Origin: Frankiales bacterium
GTDB taxonomy: Bacteria > Actinomycetota > Actinomycetes > Mycobacteriales > SCTD01
Direction: 5' to 3'
Length of the DNA stretch: 64,000 bases
Assembly: GCA_025465465.1 (NCBI GenBank)
Contig: JAODND010000045.1
Coordinates: 1-64,000 of the forward strand
Each line of letters starts with the position of its first letter. Within the stretch, counting starts at the first letter, position 1. The notes beneath the pieces are model-generated. The model saw only the letters and a list, made by a program, of their open reading frames with translations. It was not told the DNA's origin and ran no database searches. The translations under genes were made by a program, and so were the position numbers. Below, in pieces: positions 34,398 to 42,425 of this stretch.

Positions 34398-35207
34398 GAG
34401 GAGGGCGCTGGGGTTGAACGCCTTCGTGCCGGCGACCAGCGTCAGTCCCGGTACCCCGTGCGCCCGCGCGAAGGCGATCTCCTTGGCGAGGTTGCCGACG
34501 CCGTTGTCGAGCGGGTACGGCGCGAGGCCGACCGTCGACAGCACGCCGAGCGCGCGGCCCGAGCTGTCGAGGAAGCCCGAGCCGGAGTCGCCAGGGATGC
34601 CGGGGGTCACGGTGTAGACGGTCGTCGTCCAGCCGCCGGCGCTGTCGCCGAGGGAGACGCCCTGCTTCGGGCTGGTGGGCGTCAGGCCGAACCGCAGGCT
34701 GGAGTTGCCGTAGCTGTAGACGTTCTCGAGGGGCGACGTCCCCGTCGCGAGGCCGGTGGGACCGCCGAAGACCGGGATGGTCGGGTTGGTCTGGGCGACC
34801 GCCGCGGCCGGCAGCTTGATGAGCGCCAGGTCGTTGTAGGCGCAGGTGCTCGCGTCGCGGGTCTTCGCAGCCTTCATCGCGAGCCACGAGTTGTAGGCGA
34901 GCGTGCCGGTGTAGCCCTCGACCGCCACGGGGGTCCCGAGCTTCAGCGAAGCCGTCGAGCAGCCGTTGGTGTCTGTCGAGGTGCCGGTGCTCGAGCAGTG
35001 CGCCGCCTGGCCGAGGTAGACGGCCGTACCTGCGGTGAAGACGAAGTTGCCCGTGCACTGCGCACCGGCGGTGAGGGTCTGCACGCCGGGGTGGATCTTC
35101 GCGGACCCCTCGGCCGCCCACCGCCTGGTCGCGGCGTCGGAGGGAACGGCGGTGATGCCGACGGCGAGAGCGAGGCCGGCGCTGAGGACGAGCATGCGGG
35201 GGGACAT
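34395..35207 (-). CDS. Secreted trypsin-fold serine protease, copy 1
   Basis: A 270-residue secreted S1/chymotrypsin-like protease. Signal peptide (MSPRMLVLSAGLALAVG, cleavage around 25). Catalytic triad H70 in QAAHC, D126 in YNDLALI, S208 in PGDSGSGF. Cysteines C51, C71, C83 and C122 allow two disulfides. It is co-linear residue for residue with the second copy just upstream, with the triad at identical positions, so the two arose by tandem duplication. No propeptide or anchor is seen. Confidence 0.87.
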   Translation of the reverse strand: MSPRMLVLSAGLALAVGITAVPSDAATRRWAAEGSAKIHPGVQTLTAGAQCTGNFVFTAGTAVYLGQAAHCSSTGTSTDTNGCSTASLKLGTPVAVEGYTGTLAYNSWLAMKAAKTRDASTCAYNDLALIKLPAAAVAQTNPTIPVFGGPTGLATGTSPLENVYSYGNSSLRFGLTPTSPKQGVSLGDSAGGWTTTVYTVTPGIPGDSGSGFLDSSGRALGVLSTVGLAPYPLDNGVGNLAKEIAFARAHGVPGLTLVAGTKAFNPSALL

Positions 35208-35221
35208 GCCCGGGACAACGA

Positions 35222-35256
35222 CGAAGCCCCCACCCGGGGTGCGGGTGGGGGCTTCG
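35222..35256 (-). terminator. Strong hairpin between the two protease genes
   Basis: CGAAGCCCCCACCC (35222-35235) pairs perfectly with GGGTGGGGGCTTCG (35243-35256), a 14-bp stem with a 7-nt loop. It lies after the stop of copy 2 and before the start of copy 1 on the minus strand, so the two proteases are probably separate or partly separate transcripts. Confidence 0.75.
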
Positions 35257-35275
35257 GCTGTCAGGTTCAGCGAGC

Positions 35276-35310
35276 TGTGAGTGTCGCTGTGATTGTCGCT
35301 GTGAGTGTCA
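35276..35310. repeat. 12-bp tandem repeat at the 3' edge of protease copy 2
   Basis: The unit TGTGANTGTCGC occurs at 35276-35287 and 35288-35299 with a partial third copy at 35300-35309, the last running into the stop codon at 35308-35310. Looks like recent slippage. Confidence 0.6.
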
Positions 35311-36120
35311 GAGCAGGGCGCCGCTGTTGAACGCCTCGGTGCCGGGGACCAGGGCCAGACCGGCGACGCCGTGGGTCTGGGCGTAGGCGATCTCCTTGGC
35401 GAGGTTGCCGATGTTGTTGCTCAGCGGGAGCGGGGCGATCGCGATGGTCGACAGCACGCCGATGGCCTTGCCACTGGCGTCGAGGAAGCCGGAGCCGGAG
35501 TCACCGGGGATGCCGGGGGTGACGGTGTAGACGGTGGTGCTCCAACCGCCCGGGGTCGTGCTGATCGCGATGCCGCGCTTGGGGCTCAACGGGGTCAGGC
35601 CGAGGCGCAGCGACGAGTTGCCGTAGCTGTAGACGTTGGAGCCGGTGCCCGCCGTCGTGCCGAGCGCCGTCGGGCCGCCGTAGACAGGGACGCTGGGGTT
35701 GGTCGTGGCGACCGCTGCTGCCGGGAGCGCGATGAGCGCCAGGTCGTTGTAGGCGCAGGTCTCCGCGTCCTTCTCACCGGCGGACCGCATCGCCGCCCAG
35801 GAGTTGTAGGCCATCGTGCCCTGGAAGCCGGCCACATCGACGGGTGTACCGACCGGCAGCGTCGCGGCCGTGCAGCCGTTGGTGTCGGTGGCCGCACCGG
35901 TGCCCGAGCAGTGGGCGGCCTGGCCGAGGTAGGTCGTCGTGCCGGCGGTGAAGACGAAGTTGGCGGTGCACTGCGAGCCGCCCGTGATGGTCTGGACGCC
36001 GGGATGGACCTTGGCGGTGGCGGCGGGGGCCCAGCCCGCTGCGGACGCCGGGGTGGAGGCGGTGAAGGCGAGCGCGAGCAGCGCTGCCCCAAGCGAGACG
36101 AGCAGGTTGAGACGAGGCAT
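35308..36120 (-). CDS. Secreted trypsin-fold serine protease, copy 2
   Basis: A 270-residue paralogue of the preceding protease. Signal peptide MPRLNLLVSLGAALLALAFT with cleavage near ASA (about 27). Triad H70, D126, S208 and cysteines 51, 71, 83, 122 match copy 1 exactly, while the rest has diverged moderately (for example KVHPGVQTITGG against KIHPGVQTLTAG). ATG 36120 has AGGAG about 11 nt upstream, a long spacing. Extracellular; substrate unknown. Confidence 0.87.
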   Translation of the reverse strand: MPRLNLLVSLGAALLALAFTASTPASAAGWAPAATAKVHPGVQTITGGSQCTANFVFTAGTTTYLGQAAHCSGTGAATDTNGCTAATLPVGTPVDVAGFQGTMAYNSWAAMRSAGEKDAETCAYNDLALIALPAAAVATTNPSVPVYGGPTALGTTAGTGSNVYSYGNSSLRLGLTPLSPKRGIAISTTPGGWSTTVYTVTPGIPGDSGSGFLDASGKAIGVLSTIAIAPLPLSNNIGNLAKEIAYAQTHGVAGLALVPGTEAFNSGALL

Positions 36121-36197
36121 CGGGGGGATTCTCCTGTCAGGTTTGACCGGTGTTACACCGATCTTGCCCTATAGGTGGGGTTTCCACCCCCGCTGGG

Positions 36198-37388
36198 TCA
36201 GTACGTCGGCAGCGACGGGTCGACCTGCGCCTGCCACGCGATGACGCCGCCCTGCACGTGCACGGAGTTGCCCAGGCCCGCGGCCTTCAGCGCCGCGAGG
36301 GACTCCGCGGAGCGGATGCCGCTCTTGCAGTAGAGGACGATCTCCTTGTCCTGCGGGAGTCCGGCCAACGCGTTGCCGTTGAGGATCTCGCCCTTGGGGA
36401 TGAGCACCGCGCCGGGGATCTGCATGATCTCCCACTCGGCCGGCTCGCGGACGTCGACGAGGTAGAAGTCGTCGCCGCGGTCCATCTTGTCCTTCAGCTC
36501 GGTGGCGAGGATGGTCGACCCGATGGCCGCCTCCATCGCCTCCTCGCTGACGGCGCCGCAGAACGACTCGTAGTCGATGAGTCCCGTGATCGTCGGCTCC
36601 TTGCCGCACAGCGGGCACTCCGGGTCCTTGCGGACCTTGATCTTGCGGTAGGTCATCTCGAGGGCGTCGTAGACCATGAGGGAGCCGACCAGCGGGTCAC
36701 CGATGCCGGTCAGCAGCTTGATCGCCTCGGTCGTCTGGATCGCGCCGATGGACGCGCACAGCACGCCCAGCACGCCACCCTCGGCGCAGCTCGGGACCAT
36801 GCCCGGCGGCGGCGGCTCGGGATAGAGGCAGCGGTAGCAAGGAGCCTCGGTGCCCTCGAGTGTCGGCCAGAACACCGAGGCCTGGCCGTCGAAGCGATAG
36901 ATCGAGCCCCAGACGTAGGGCTTGTTCAGGAAGTAGGCCGCGTCGTTGACCATGTAGCGCGTCGCGAAGTTGTCGGTGCCGTCGACGATGAGGTCGTACT
37001 GGCTGAAGATCTCCATCACGTTGTCGTTGTCGAGCCGCGTCTCGTGGACGACGACGTTGATCAGCGGGTTGATCTCCCTGACGGAGTCGCGCGCGCTCTC
37101 GGCCTTGGACCGGCCGATGTCGCTCTGGCCGTGGATGATCTGGCGCTGCAGGTTGCTCTCGTCGACGGTGTCGAACTCCACGATGCCCAGCGTGCCGACC
37201 CCGGCGGCCGCCAGGTACATCAGCGTCGGGGAACCGAGGCCGCCGGCACCGACGGCGAGGACTCTGGCGTTCTTGAGCCGCTTCTGCCCGGTGGTCGCGA
37301 CGTCCGGGATGATGAGGTGGCGGCTGTAGCGCATCACCTCGTCGCGCGTCAGCTCAGCTGCGGGCTCCACCAGGGGCGGCAGGGACAC
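36198..37388 (-). CDS. moeZ: Adenylyltransferase/sulfurtransferase MoeZ
   Basis: A 396-residue fusion of an E1-like MoeB domain and a C-terminal rhodanese. ATP-binding GAGGLGSP lies near residue 50, zinc cysteines in CYRCLYPE and CPLCG, and the rhodanese active-site cysteine in VLYCKSGIRSA. It adenylates and thiolates the C-terminus of sulfur-carrier proteins for molybdopterin, CysO-type and other pathways. GTG 37388 follows GGAG by 8 nt. Corresponds to Rv3206c in the conserved block. Confidence 0.92.
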   Translation of the reverse strand: MSLPPLVEPAAELTRDEVMRYSRHLIIPDVATTGQKRLKNARVLAVGAGGLGSPTLMYLAAAGVGTLGIVEFDTVDESNLQRQIIHGQSDIGRSKAESARDSVREINPLINVVVHETRLDNDNVMEIFSQYDLIVDGTDNFATRYMVNDAAYFLNKPYVWGSIYRFDGQASVFWPTLEGTEAPCYRCLYPEPPPPGMVPSCAEGGVLGVLCASIGAIQTTEAIKLLTGIGDPLVGSLMVYDALEMTYRKIKVRKDPECPLCGKEPTITGLIDYESFCGAVSEEAMEAAIGSTILATELKDKMDRGDDFYLVDVREPAEWEIMQIPGAVLIPKGEILNGNALAGLPQDKEIVLYCKSGIRSAESLAALKAAGLGNSVHVQGGVIAWQAQVDPSLPTY

Positions 37389-37467
37389 GGGGGTTGCTCC
37401 TTCGTCAGGCTTCTCTGTGCACAAGCCTCGCAGAGCGCTCGGGATTCCCTTTCGTGACCTCCACCAC

Positions 37468-37492
37468 GTTGTAGCCCTCGCAGAGTGGGCAG
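37468..37492 (+). promoter_or_regulatory. Possible stress-sigma promoter for the CsbD gene
   Basis: GTTG, 15 nt, then GGGCAG resembles the GTTT-N15-GGGTAT pattern of actinobacterial SigF/SigB promoters, about 45 nt before the CsbD start. One mismatch in each element, so tentative. Confidence 0.3.
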
Positions 37493-37535
37493 GCTCCTTC
37501 TCGAAGCACCAGTGCACCCGATCCGAGGAGGAACG

Positions 37536-37706
37536 ATGAGCGCCACTGACAAGCTGAAGCACACCGCCGAGGAGCTCCAGGGCAAGGCCAAGCAGGCTGT
37601 GGGAGGGGCGACGGGCGACCGCGACACCCAGGCTGAAGGCCTCAAGGACGAGAAGATGGGCCAGCTCAAGGGCGTGGGCGACAAGCTCAAGGACGTCGCC
37701 AAGTAG
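37536..37706 (+). CDS. CsbD-like stress-response protein
   Basis: A 56-residue, lysine-rich, cysteine-free protein of the CsbD family (DKLKHTAEELQGKAKQAVGG, then MGQLKGVGDKLKDVAK), predicted to be two helices or disordered. CsbD is a general-stress protein in Bacillus; biochemical role unknown. ATG 37536 has GAGGAGG at ideal spacing, so expression is likely strong. It sits alone on the plus strand between moeZ and the coiled-coil gene, followed by a triple stop-codon repeat and a terminator. Confidence 0.88.
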   Translation: MSATDKLKHTAEELQGKAKQAVGGATGDRDTQAEGLKDEKMGQLKGVGDKLKDVAK

Positions 37707-37730
37707 GCGCCAAGTAAGCGCCAAGTAGGC
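37698..37730 (+). repeat. Three 11-bp tandem repeats carrying stop codons in all three frames
   Basis: GCCAAGTAGGC, GCCAAGTAAGC, GCCAAGTAGGC run head to tail across the csbD stop. Because the unit is 11 bp, the TAG (37704), TAA (37715) and TAG (37726) fall in three different frames. Confidence 0.75.
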
Positions 37731-37747
37731 ACAGCTCGTACGACGAG

Positions 37748-37775
37748 GGCCCCGCACCCATCAGGGCGCGGGGCC
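37748..37775 (+). terminator. Terminator hairpin after csbD
   Basis: GGCCCCGC (37748-37755) pairs with GCGGGGCC (37768-37775) around a 12-nt loop, then a pyrimidine-rich stretch. 41 nt after the csbD stop. Confidence 0.65.
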
Positions 37776-37822
37776 TTCGTCTGTGCCTTCGTGTGTGCCT
37801 TCGTCTTTCCTGAGCCGTTCGC

Positions 37823-39706
37823 TCAGCCGCCCGGCCGCCACCACGGCTTGCGCTTCGGAGCCGGTGCGGGCGGCGAGGGAGGCGGGGACGCCACCGACGG
37901 TGCCGGCGGCGGGGGCTGCGCCGGCCGCGGCGGCGCGGGAGGCAGGTTCGGGGTGCGCTCGAGAACGACTGGCTTCGCCGCCGGCCGGGTGGCCTTCTTG
38001 ACGGGCGCGGCGACCCGCTTGACCGGGGCTTTCGTCGGGGTCTTCTGAGGGGGCTTCGAAGGCGCTTTCGCGGGAGCCTTCGCCACCTTCTTCGGCTGCT
38101 CCGTCGGGCTCTCTGCCACCGGCTCGGGGGCCGCGGGCGGTCCCGCCGACGGCGCGGGCGGTGCGAGGCTCGACGTCACCGCCGGGCGGTCGTCCGCCGG
38201 CGGCTCGGGTGCCGCGTTGATCCGGTCGAGCACGTCCGCGACGGACTCCTGCGACACGGGCTCCGGAGGCGCCGACTGCTGGGGTGCCGGCTCCGGGGGT
38301 GGTGGCTCGACAGCCTTCTCGGCGGCGGGTTCCTCGGCTTCCTCGAGAGCGCCACCGAGCTCCTCGAGAGCAGCTTCCGCCGTGCGCGTGCCACGCCGCC
38401 GTCGCAGCAGCGCCTCGGCCAGGGCGAGGACGGCCTCGTCGACGTGGGCGAGCACCCGGCGCTCGCTGTCAGCGGTGGCGGTGCGGACGATGTCCTCGGT
38501 GTCGGCCTTGACCCGCGGCGACAGCGCCTCGCCGAGCTGCGTGACGAGAGCCGCGGAGACCCGGGTCAGGACCACATCGGCGATGCGCGGGGCGAGGGTC
38601 TCCACGAGCCTGTCGGCGACCCGCTGGCCGACCAGGCCGGCGATCTCCTCGGCGGTCGGCAGGGTCTGCTCGGCGAGGTGCGTGCCGAGGTGCTCCACGT
38701 CCTCGCGGAGGGCGGCGAGGCCGAGCGTGAGTGTGGTGTCCGAGCTGTCGTCCTGCAGCGCCACGACCTGGACGCCGAGCTTGGTGACCAGCTCGCGGAC
38801 CGTCTGCACCTCGTCGAAGCGGGCATGCAGCCGGGCGATCTCCGCGGAGACGGCGGGGATGCCGCCGGCAGCGTCGCCGACGTCGGCGAGGCGCTCGCCG
38901 ACCTGGCCGAGGCGGTTCTCGACGGCGCCGAGGGTCGCCTGCACCTCGTCGAAGCGGTCACCGGTCTGGCTGTCGAGAGCAGCCCGCATGTCACCGAAGT
39001 GCGCCTTGAGGGCTTCGGGGCCGACGACCGGGCGCTCCGCGGCCTCCGCCAGCCTGTCCAGGCGCGCCCCGAGGGCGTCGACGACCGCGTCCCGCAGCCG
39101 CTCCGCATCCGGCACTGTGCCGATCGCGTCGAGCTTGGCCGACAGCCCCTCGACCTGTGGGCGGAGCTGCTCGAGGGAGTGGGCGGTGCGGGCGCCGAGG
39201 TCGCTGAGGCCGGATCGGAGCTCGGTGAGCGGCTGCAGCCGGTCGTGCAGACCGGCGACGTCGTTCTGCAGCGACGCCAGGGCGCTCGGGAAGCCGGCCA
39301 GCTGACGGAGCGCGGCAGTCATCTGTGCGACGAGCTCGCCCTGGGCGGCGACGTCGGCCGACAGCGCTGCAAGGCGCACGACGGCCTGCTCGGTCGGGAC
39401 GGCGGTGTCGGCGCCGACCGCATCGATGCGCTTGGAGAGGGCCTCGATCCGCTGCCCGAGCAGCGAGGTCGAGGTGCGCAGGTCGGCGACCACCGTGCTG
39501 ACCACGCCGCCGAGGCGCTCGACGGTCGCGTCCGTCGCTGCGGCCCGCACGCTCTCGCTGAGGGCGGCGACCTGCCCGCGGAGCTCGCCGAGGACGGCCG
39601 AGACCGCGCGCTGCTCGCGGACCTGCTCCTCGGCGGCGGCGGAGAGGAGAGCCTGCATGCGGTCGGACATCTGCCCGCCCGCAGGCCCAGCTGGGATGTC
39701 GGTCAC
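37823..39706 (-). CDS. Coiled-coil protein with Pro/Ala/Lys-rich tail, function unknown
   Basis: A 627-residue cytoplasmic protein. Residues about 10-440 are alanine- and leucine-rich heptad-like helices with few aromatics and no cysteine (typical stretches LGELRGQVAALSESVRAA and VERLGGVVSTVVADL), suggestive of a long coiled coil or apolipoprotein-like helical rod. From about 465 it becomes a disordered tail rich in Pro, Ala, Glu and later Lys (KAPAKAPSKPPQKTPTKAP), ending KRKPWWRPGG. No signal peptide or membrane helix. GTG 39706 is preceded by GGAGG at 10 nt; ATG 39670 is an alternative. I do not recognise a family; a scaffold or polar organiser role would be guesswork. Confidence 0.72.
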   Translation of the reverse strand: MTDIPAGPAGGQMSDRMQALLSAAAEEQVREQRAVSAVLGELRGQVAALSESVRAAATDATVERLGGVVSTVVADLRTSTSLLGQRIEALSKRIDAVGADTAVPTEQAVVRLAALSADVAAQGELVAQMTAALRQLAGFPSALASLQNDVAGLHDRLQPLTELRSGLSDLGARTAHSLEQLRPQVEGLSAKLDAIGTVPDAERLRDAVVDALGARLDRLAEAAERPVVGPEALKAHFGDMRAALDSQTGDRFDEVQATLGAVENRLGQVGERLADVGDAAGGIPAVSAEIARLHARFDEVQTVRELVTKLGVQVVALQDDSSDTTLTLGLAALREDVEHLGTHLAEQTLPTAEEIAGLVGQRVADRLVETLAPRIADVVLTRVSAALVTQLGEALSPRVKADTEDIVRTATADSERRVLAHVDEAVLALAEALLRRRRGTRTAEAALEELGGALEEAEEPAAEKAVEPPPPEPAPQQSAPPEPVSQESVADVLDRINAAPEPPADDRPAVTSSLAPPAPSAGPPAAPEPVAESPTEQPKKVAKAPAKAPSKPPQKTPTKAPVKRVAAPVKKATRPAAKPVVLERTPNLPPAPPRPAQPPPPAPSVASPPPSPPAPAPKRKPWWRPGG

Positions 39707-39851
39707 CGTGGTCGTTCCTCCCTTGTCCGCACGGGGCGGACAGAGTGGCAAGAGCTGTCGCGGCGAGTTTCGCACCGAACGGGGCTCGACGGGCTCACCG
39801 CGCCCGCGGGACGCAGCGCGTCGGCGTCGGACATCCGGGCAACGGTCCCGC

Positions 39852-40529
39852 TCACAGCGGCAGCTCCTCGCCGACAGCGACCTCACGATCCTCGCCGAGG
39901 ACCCGGCTGGCGGACTGCCCGAGCGCGACCGCCGTACCTGCCGTGAACAGCGCGCCCGACTCCTCGGGCAGGCCCAGCACGGTCAGCGGGTCAGGTGCTG
40001 TCGCGAGAGCGCGCAGCCAGTCGGCCCGGCCCGAGCGGGCGTCCCAGTGCGGGACGACGGCGACGCCCGGGACGAGACCCAGACCGCGTTCCAGGGCGAG
40101 GCCACCGTCTGGGTCGCGACGGTCGGGCAGCACGGTCCAGGAGCCGAGCACCATGGCGCCGGCACTGGCGCCCATCACGGCGCCGCCGCCGGCGACGAGG
40201 TCGCCGATGAGCCGGCCGACCGGCGAGGCCAGCAGGGTGGTGAGCAGCCGGGAGGGCGAGCCGCCCGGGAGCACGACGAGCCTGGCCCGCTGCAGCGCCG
40301 CGAGCGCACCGGCACTGTCCTCGCGCACGTCTGGTGCTCCGGTCACGTCGGCGGCGCCGCAGGCCCGGAAGTGCGCGATGCCGTGGTCGGTGGCCGTGCG
40401 GTATTCGCGACCGGGCGCACCGGCCAGCGCCGTGACGACCACAGGCCCGTCCACGAGCTCGAGCAGGCGGCGGTCCATGTCGCGGCAGCCGGGTGAGAAC
40501 TCACCACCGCCCTGCAGGAGCACCGTCAC
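39852..40529 (-). CDS. Peptidase S51-like (dipeptidase E/cyanophycinase fold) protein
   Basis: A 225-residue class I glutamine-amidotransferase-like protein. VVLPGGSPSRLL and GASAGAMVLG with the nucleophile S122 fit family S51, which includes alpha-aspartyl dipeptidase and cyanophycinase. No signal peptide, so cytoplasmic. GTG 40529 has no clear ribosome site. It lies 13 nt after an unknown gene on the same strand, so it is probably translated from the same message. Confidence 0.8.
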   Translation of the reverse strand: MTVLLQGGGEFSPGCRDMDRRLLELVDGPVVVTALAGAPGREYRTATDHGIAHFRACGAADVTGAPDVREDSAGALAALQRARLVVLPGGSPSRLLTTLLASPVGRLIGDLVAGGGAVMGASAGAMVLGSWTVLPDRRDPDGGLALERGLGLVPGVAVVPHWDARSGRADWLRALATAPDPLTVLGLPEESGALFTAGTAVALGQSASRVLGEDREVAVGEELPL

Positions 40530-40542
40530 CGGACGGACGCTC

Positions 40543-41205
40543 TCACACCTCGGTGAGCAGCATCTCCAGGCGCCGGTTCAGGGCGTCGAGGGTGGCGCGG
40601 ATGACGGCCTGGCGGACGTCCTCACGGACTCCGGCTGCGCCGGTGAGGCGCTCGGCGCCACGACCGGTCAGCAGGGTGAGTGCGACCACGACGGTGCGCT
40701 CGTTGCCCATCGGGGTCACTTCGAGGTGGTCGAGCTCGAAGCGCACCTGGCCCTCGACGAGCTGCTCGACGGCACGCAGCGTCGCCGTGGCGACGGCCCG
40801 GTGCACGCCGGTCTGCGAGGCAGCGCCGCGCGCCTCTCCCGTCGCATGCGCCTCGCCGGAGGACAGGGTGACGCTGGCCGTCACGTCGAGCCCGGAGCTG
40901 ACGAGATGCATCCGGGCGATGGACGGCCGGGCAGCAGAGCGCTGCTCCGGCACGCTGGGCAGCGGCGTGTGGTCGACCACCGCGTCTTCGACGACCTGCA
41001 CGCGGTCGGCGTCGACACCGAGCCCGAACTGCTCACGCAGCAGGCGCCCGACGGAGCTCGCGACGGCGGCCTCATCGACGCCCTCCTCGAGGTCCAGGCG
41101 CAGCGTGCCCAGGCCACCCTCGGCGTCCGGAGTGACGTCTGCGTCACTGACACCCGGGACAGCGCGGAGAGCAGCGATGAGCTCGCTGTTGTCCATCACG
41201 CTCAC
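40543..41205 (-). CDS. Hypothetical protein, actinobacterial, 220 residues
   Basis: I take GTG 41205 (MSVMDNSELIAALRAVPG) because GGAG lies 6 nt upstream; ATG 41196 is possible. The first 80 residues look like a small alpha/beta domain (SDADVTPDAEGGLGTLRLDL). The second half has two symmetric stretches with an SSGLDVTASVTLSSGEAHATG motif and an amphipathic C-terminal helix (DVRQAVIRATLDALNRRLE). No signal peptide or cysteine. I do not recognise a named family. Upstream of the S51-like gene and downstream of ku on the same strand. Confidence 0.7.
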   Translation of the reverse strand: MSVMDNSELIAALRAVPGVSDADVTPDAEGGLGTLRLDLEEGVDEAAVASSVGRLLREQFGLGVDADRVQVVEDAVVDHTPLPSVPEQRSAARPSIARMHLVSSGLDVTASVTLSSGEAHATGEARGAASQTGVHRAVATATLRAVEQLVEGQVRFELDHLEVTPMGNERTVVVALTLLTGRGAERLTGAAGVREDVRQAVIRATLDALNRRLEMLLTEV

Positions 41206-41362
41206 GGGTGCTCCAGGTCGGCGAAGTGCGACGCAGTCTGCGTCCTCTTCAGCATCGCTCGTACCGCCTGTCCCCAAGAGGGCCGAACGGTAGGGGGAAG
41301 CGGACCTCTCCTGCATCCAATCGGGCTAACTCCGAGGACAGATCAGTCTGACTTGTCCGGGT

Positions 41363-42280
41363 TCAGGCGGACTTGCGTACTGGGGCCTTCTTCGCCCCCA
41401 CCTTCTTGGCGGGCGCCTTCTTCGCCGCCGCCTTCTTCGCCGGTGCGGCAGTGGAGGAAGCCTTCGAGGAGGCCTTCTTGGCCGCCGGCTTGCCCGTGCC
41501 GGTCGCGCCCTTCTTGGCCGCTTCGACGCTCGCGCGCAGGGCCGCCATCAGGTCGACGACGGTACCCGTGCTCGGCTGCGCCTCCTCTGGCTGCACGACC
41601 TCGCGGCCCTCGACCTTGGCGTCGATGACCGACTGCAGCGCGTCGCGGTAGGAGTCGGAGTAGTGGCTCGGGTCGAACTCGCCCGAGAGGGTCTCGATGA
41701 GCGAACCAGCCATAGCGAGCTCCTGCGGCCGCACTTCGACGTCCTCGTCGAGGAAGGCGAAGTCGGGGGCACGCACCTCGTCGGGCCACAGCATCGTCTC
41801 CAGCACGAACACGCCGTCGCGGACCCGGAGCGTCGCGAGCGACTCGCGGCTGCGCAGCGCCACCTTGACGATCGCGACCTTGCCGGACTCCTCGAGGGCT
41901 TCGCGCAGCAGCACGTACGGCTTCGTCCCGGTCTTCTCCGGCTCGAGGTAGTAGCTCTTCTCGAAGTAGATCGGGTCGACCTCCTCGAGCGGCACGAACG
42001 TCAGGACGTCGATGGCCTTGTTGGTCGACAGCGGCAGGTCCTTGAAGTCGTCGTCGGTGAGCACCACCGTCTCGCCGCTCGGCAGCTCATAGCCCTTGGC
42101 GATGTCGCCATACGCGACCTCCTCGCCGTCGGAGGCGGCCACCCGCTTGTACTTGATGCGGCTGCCGTCGGAGCGACGCACCTGGTGGAAGGTGACGTCC
42201 TTCTGCTCGGTCGCGCTGTACAGCTTCACCGGGATGGTCACCAACCCGAAGCTGATCGCGCCCTTCCAGATGGACCTCAT
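41363..42280 (-). CDS. ku: Ku DNA end-binding protein
   Basis: A 305-residue homodimeric Ku that encircles broken DNA ends and recruits ligase and polymerase in non-homologous end joining. It starts MRSIWKGAISFGLVTIPVKL, the typical bacterial Ku N-terminus, and keeps the core to about residue 250. The tail from about 258 is lysine/alanine repeats (AAKKAPAKKVGAKKAP), the basic extension found in actinobacterial Ku that aids DNA binding. ATG 42280 has AGGAG at good spacing. Divergent from the ligase-polymerase pair across a 145-bp shared promoter region. Confidence 0.95.
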   Translation of the reverse strand: MRSIWKGAISFGLVTIPVKLYSATEQKDVTFHQVRRSDGSRIKYKRVAASDGEEVAYGDIAKGYELPSGETVVLTDDDFKDLPLSTNKAIDVLTFVPLEEVDPIYFEKSYYLEPEKTGTKPYVLLREALEESGKVAIVKVALRSRESLATLRVRDGVFVLETMLWPDEVRAPDFAFLDEDVEVRPQELAMAGSLIETLSGEFDPSHYSDSYRDALQSVIDAKVEGREVVQPEEAQPSTGTVVDLMAALRASVEAAKKGATGTGKPAAKKASSKASSTAAPAKKAAAKKAPAKKVGAKKAPVRKSA

Positions 42281-42425
42281 AGCTGCGCTCCTACCCGTGT
42301 GCCGGAACGATCACGCTAGGCGGAGCGACCGGGACGGGTCCACACACCCGCCCCGGCCGATGGTGCCGAAGGTAGGGCAGAACGGACACCGCCCGCGCCC
42401 CCCGTCGGGTTGGCAGGATGGGTCG

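Noticed and set aside
36150..36196. Possible terminator after moeZ (GGTGG/CCACC hairpin)
   Set aside because: The stem is only 5 bp with alternative pairings and no T-tract, too weak to list.
38217..39305. Ser/Arg-rich 362-codon plus-strand frame
   Set aside because: It is the complement of the Ala/Leu-rich coiled-coil gene; the composition is what that complement produces.
41330..41362. Possible terminator after ku (GGACA/TGTCC)
   Set aside because: Five-base arms with a long loop; not convincing.
41363..41600. Repeated lysine/alanine codons at the ku 3' end as a DNA repeat element
   Set aside because: The repetition is explained by the basic C-terminal tail typical of actinobacterial Ku.
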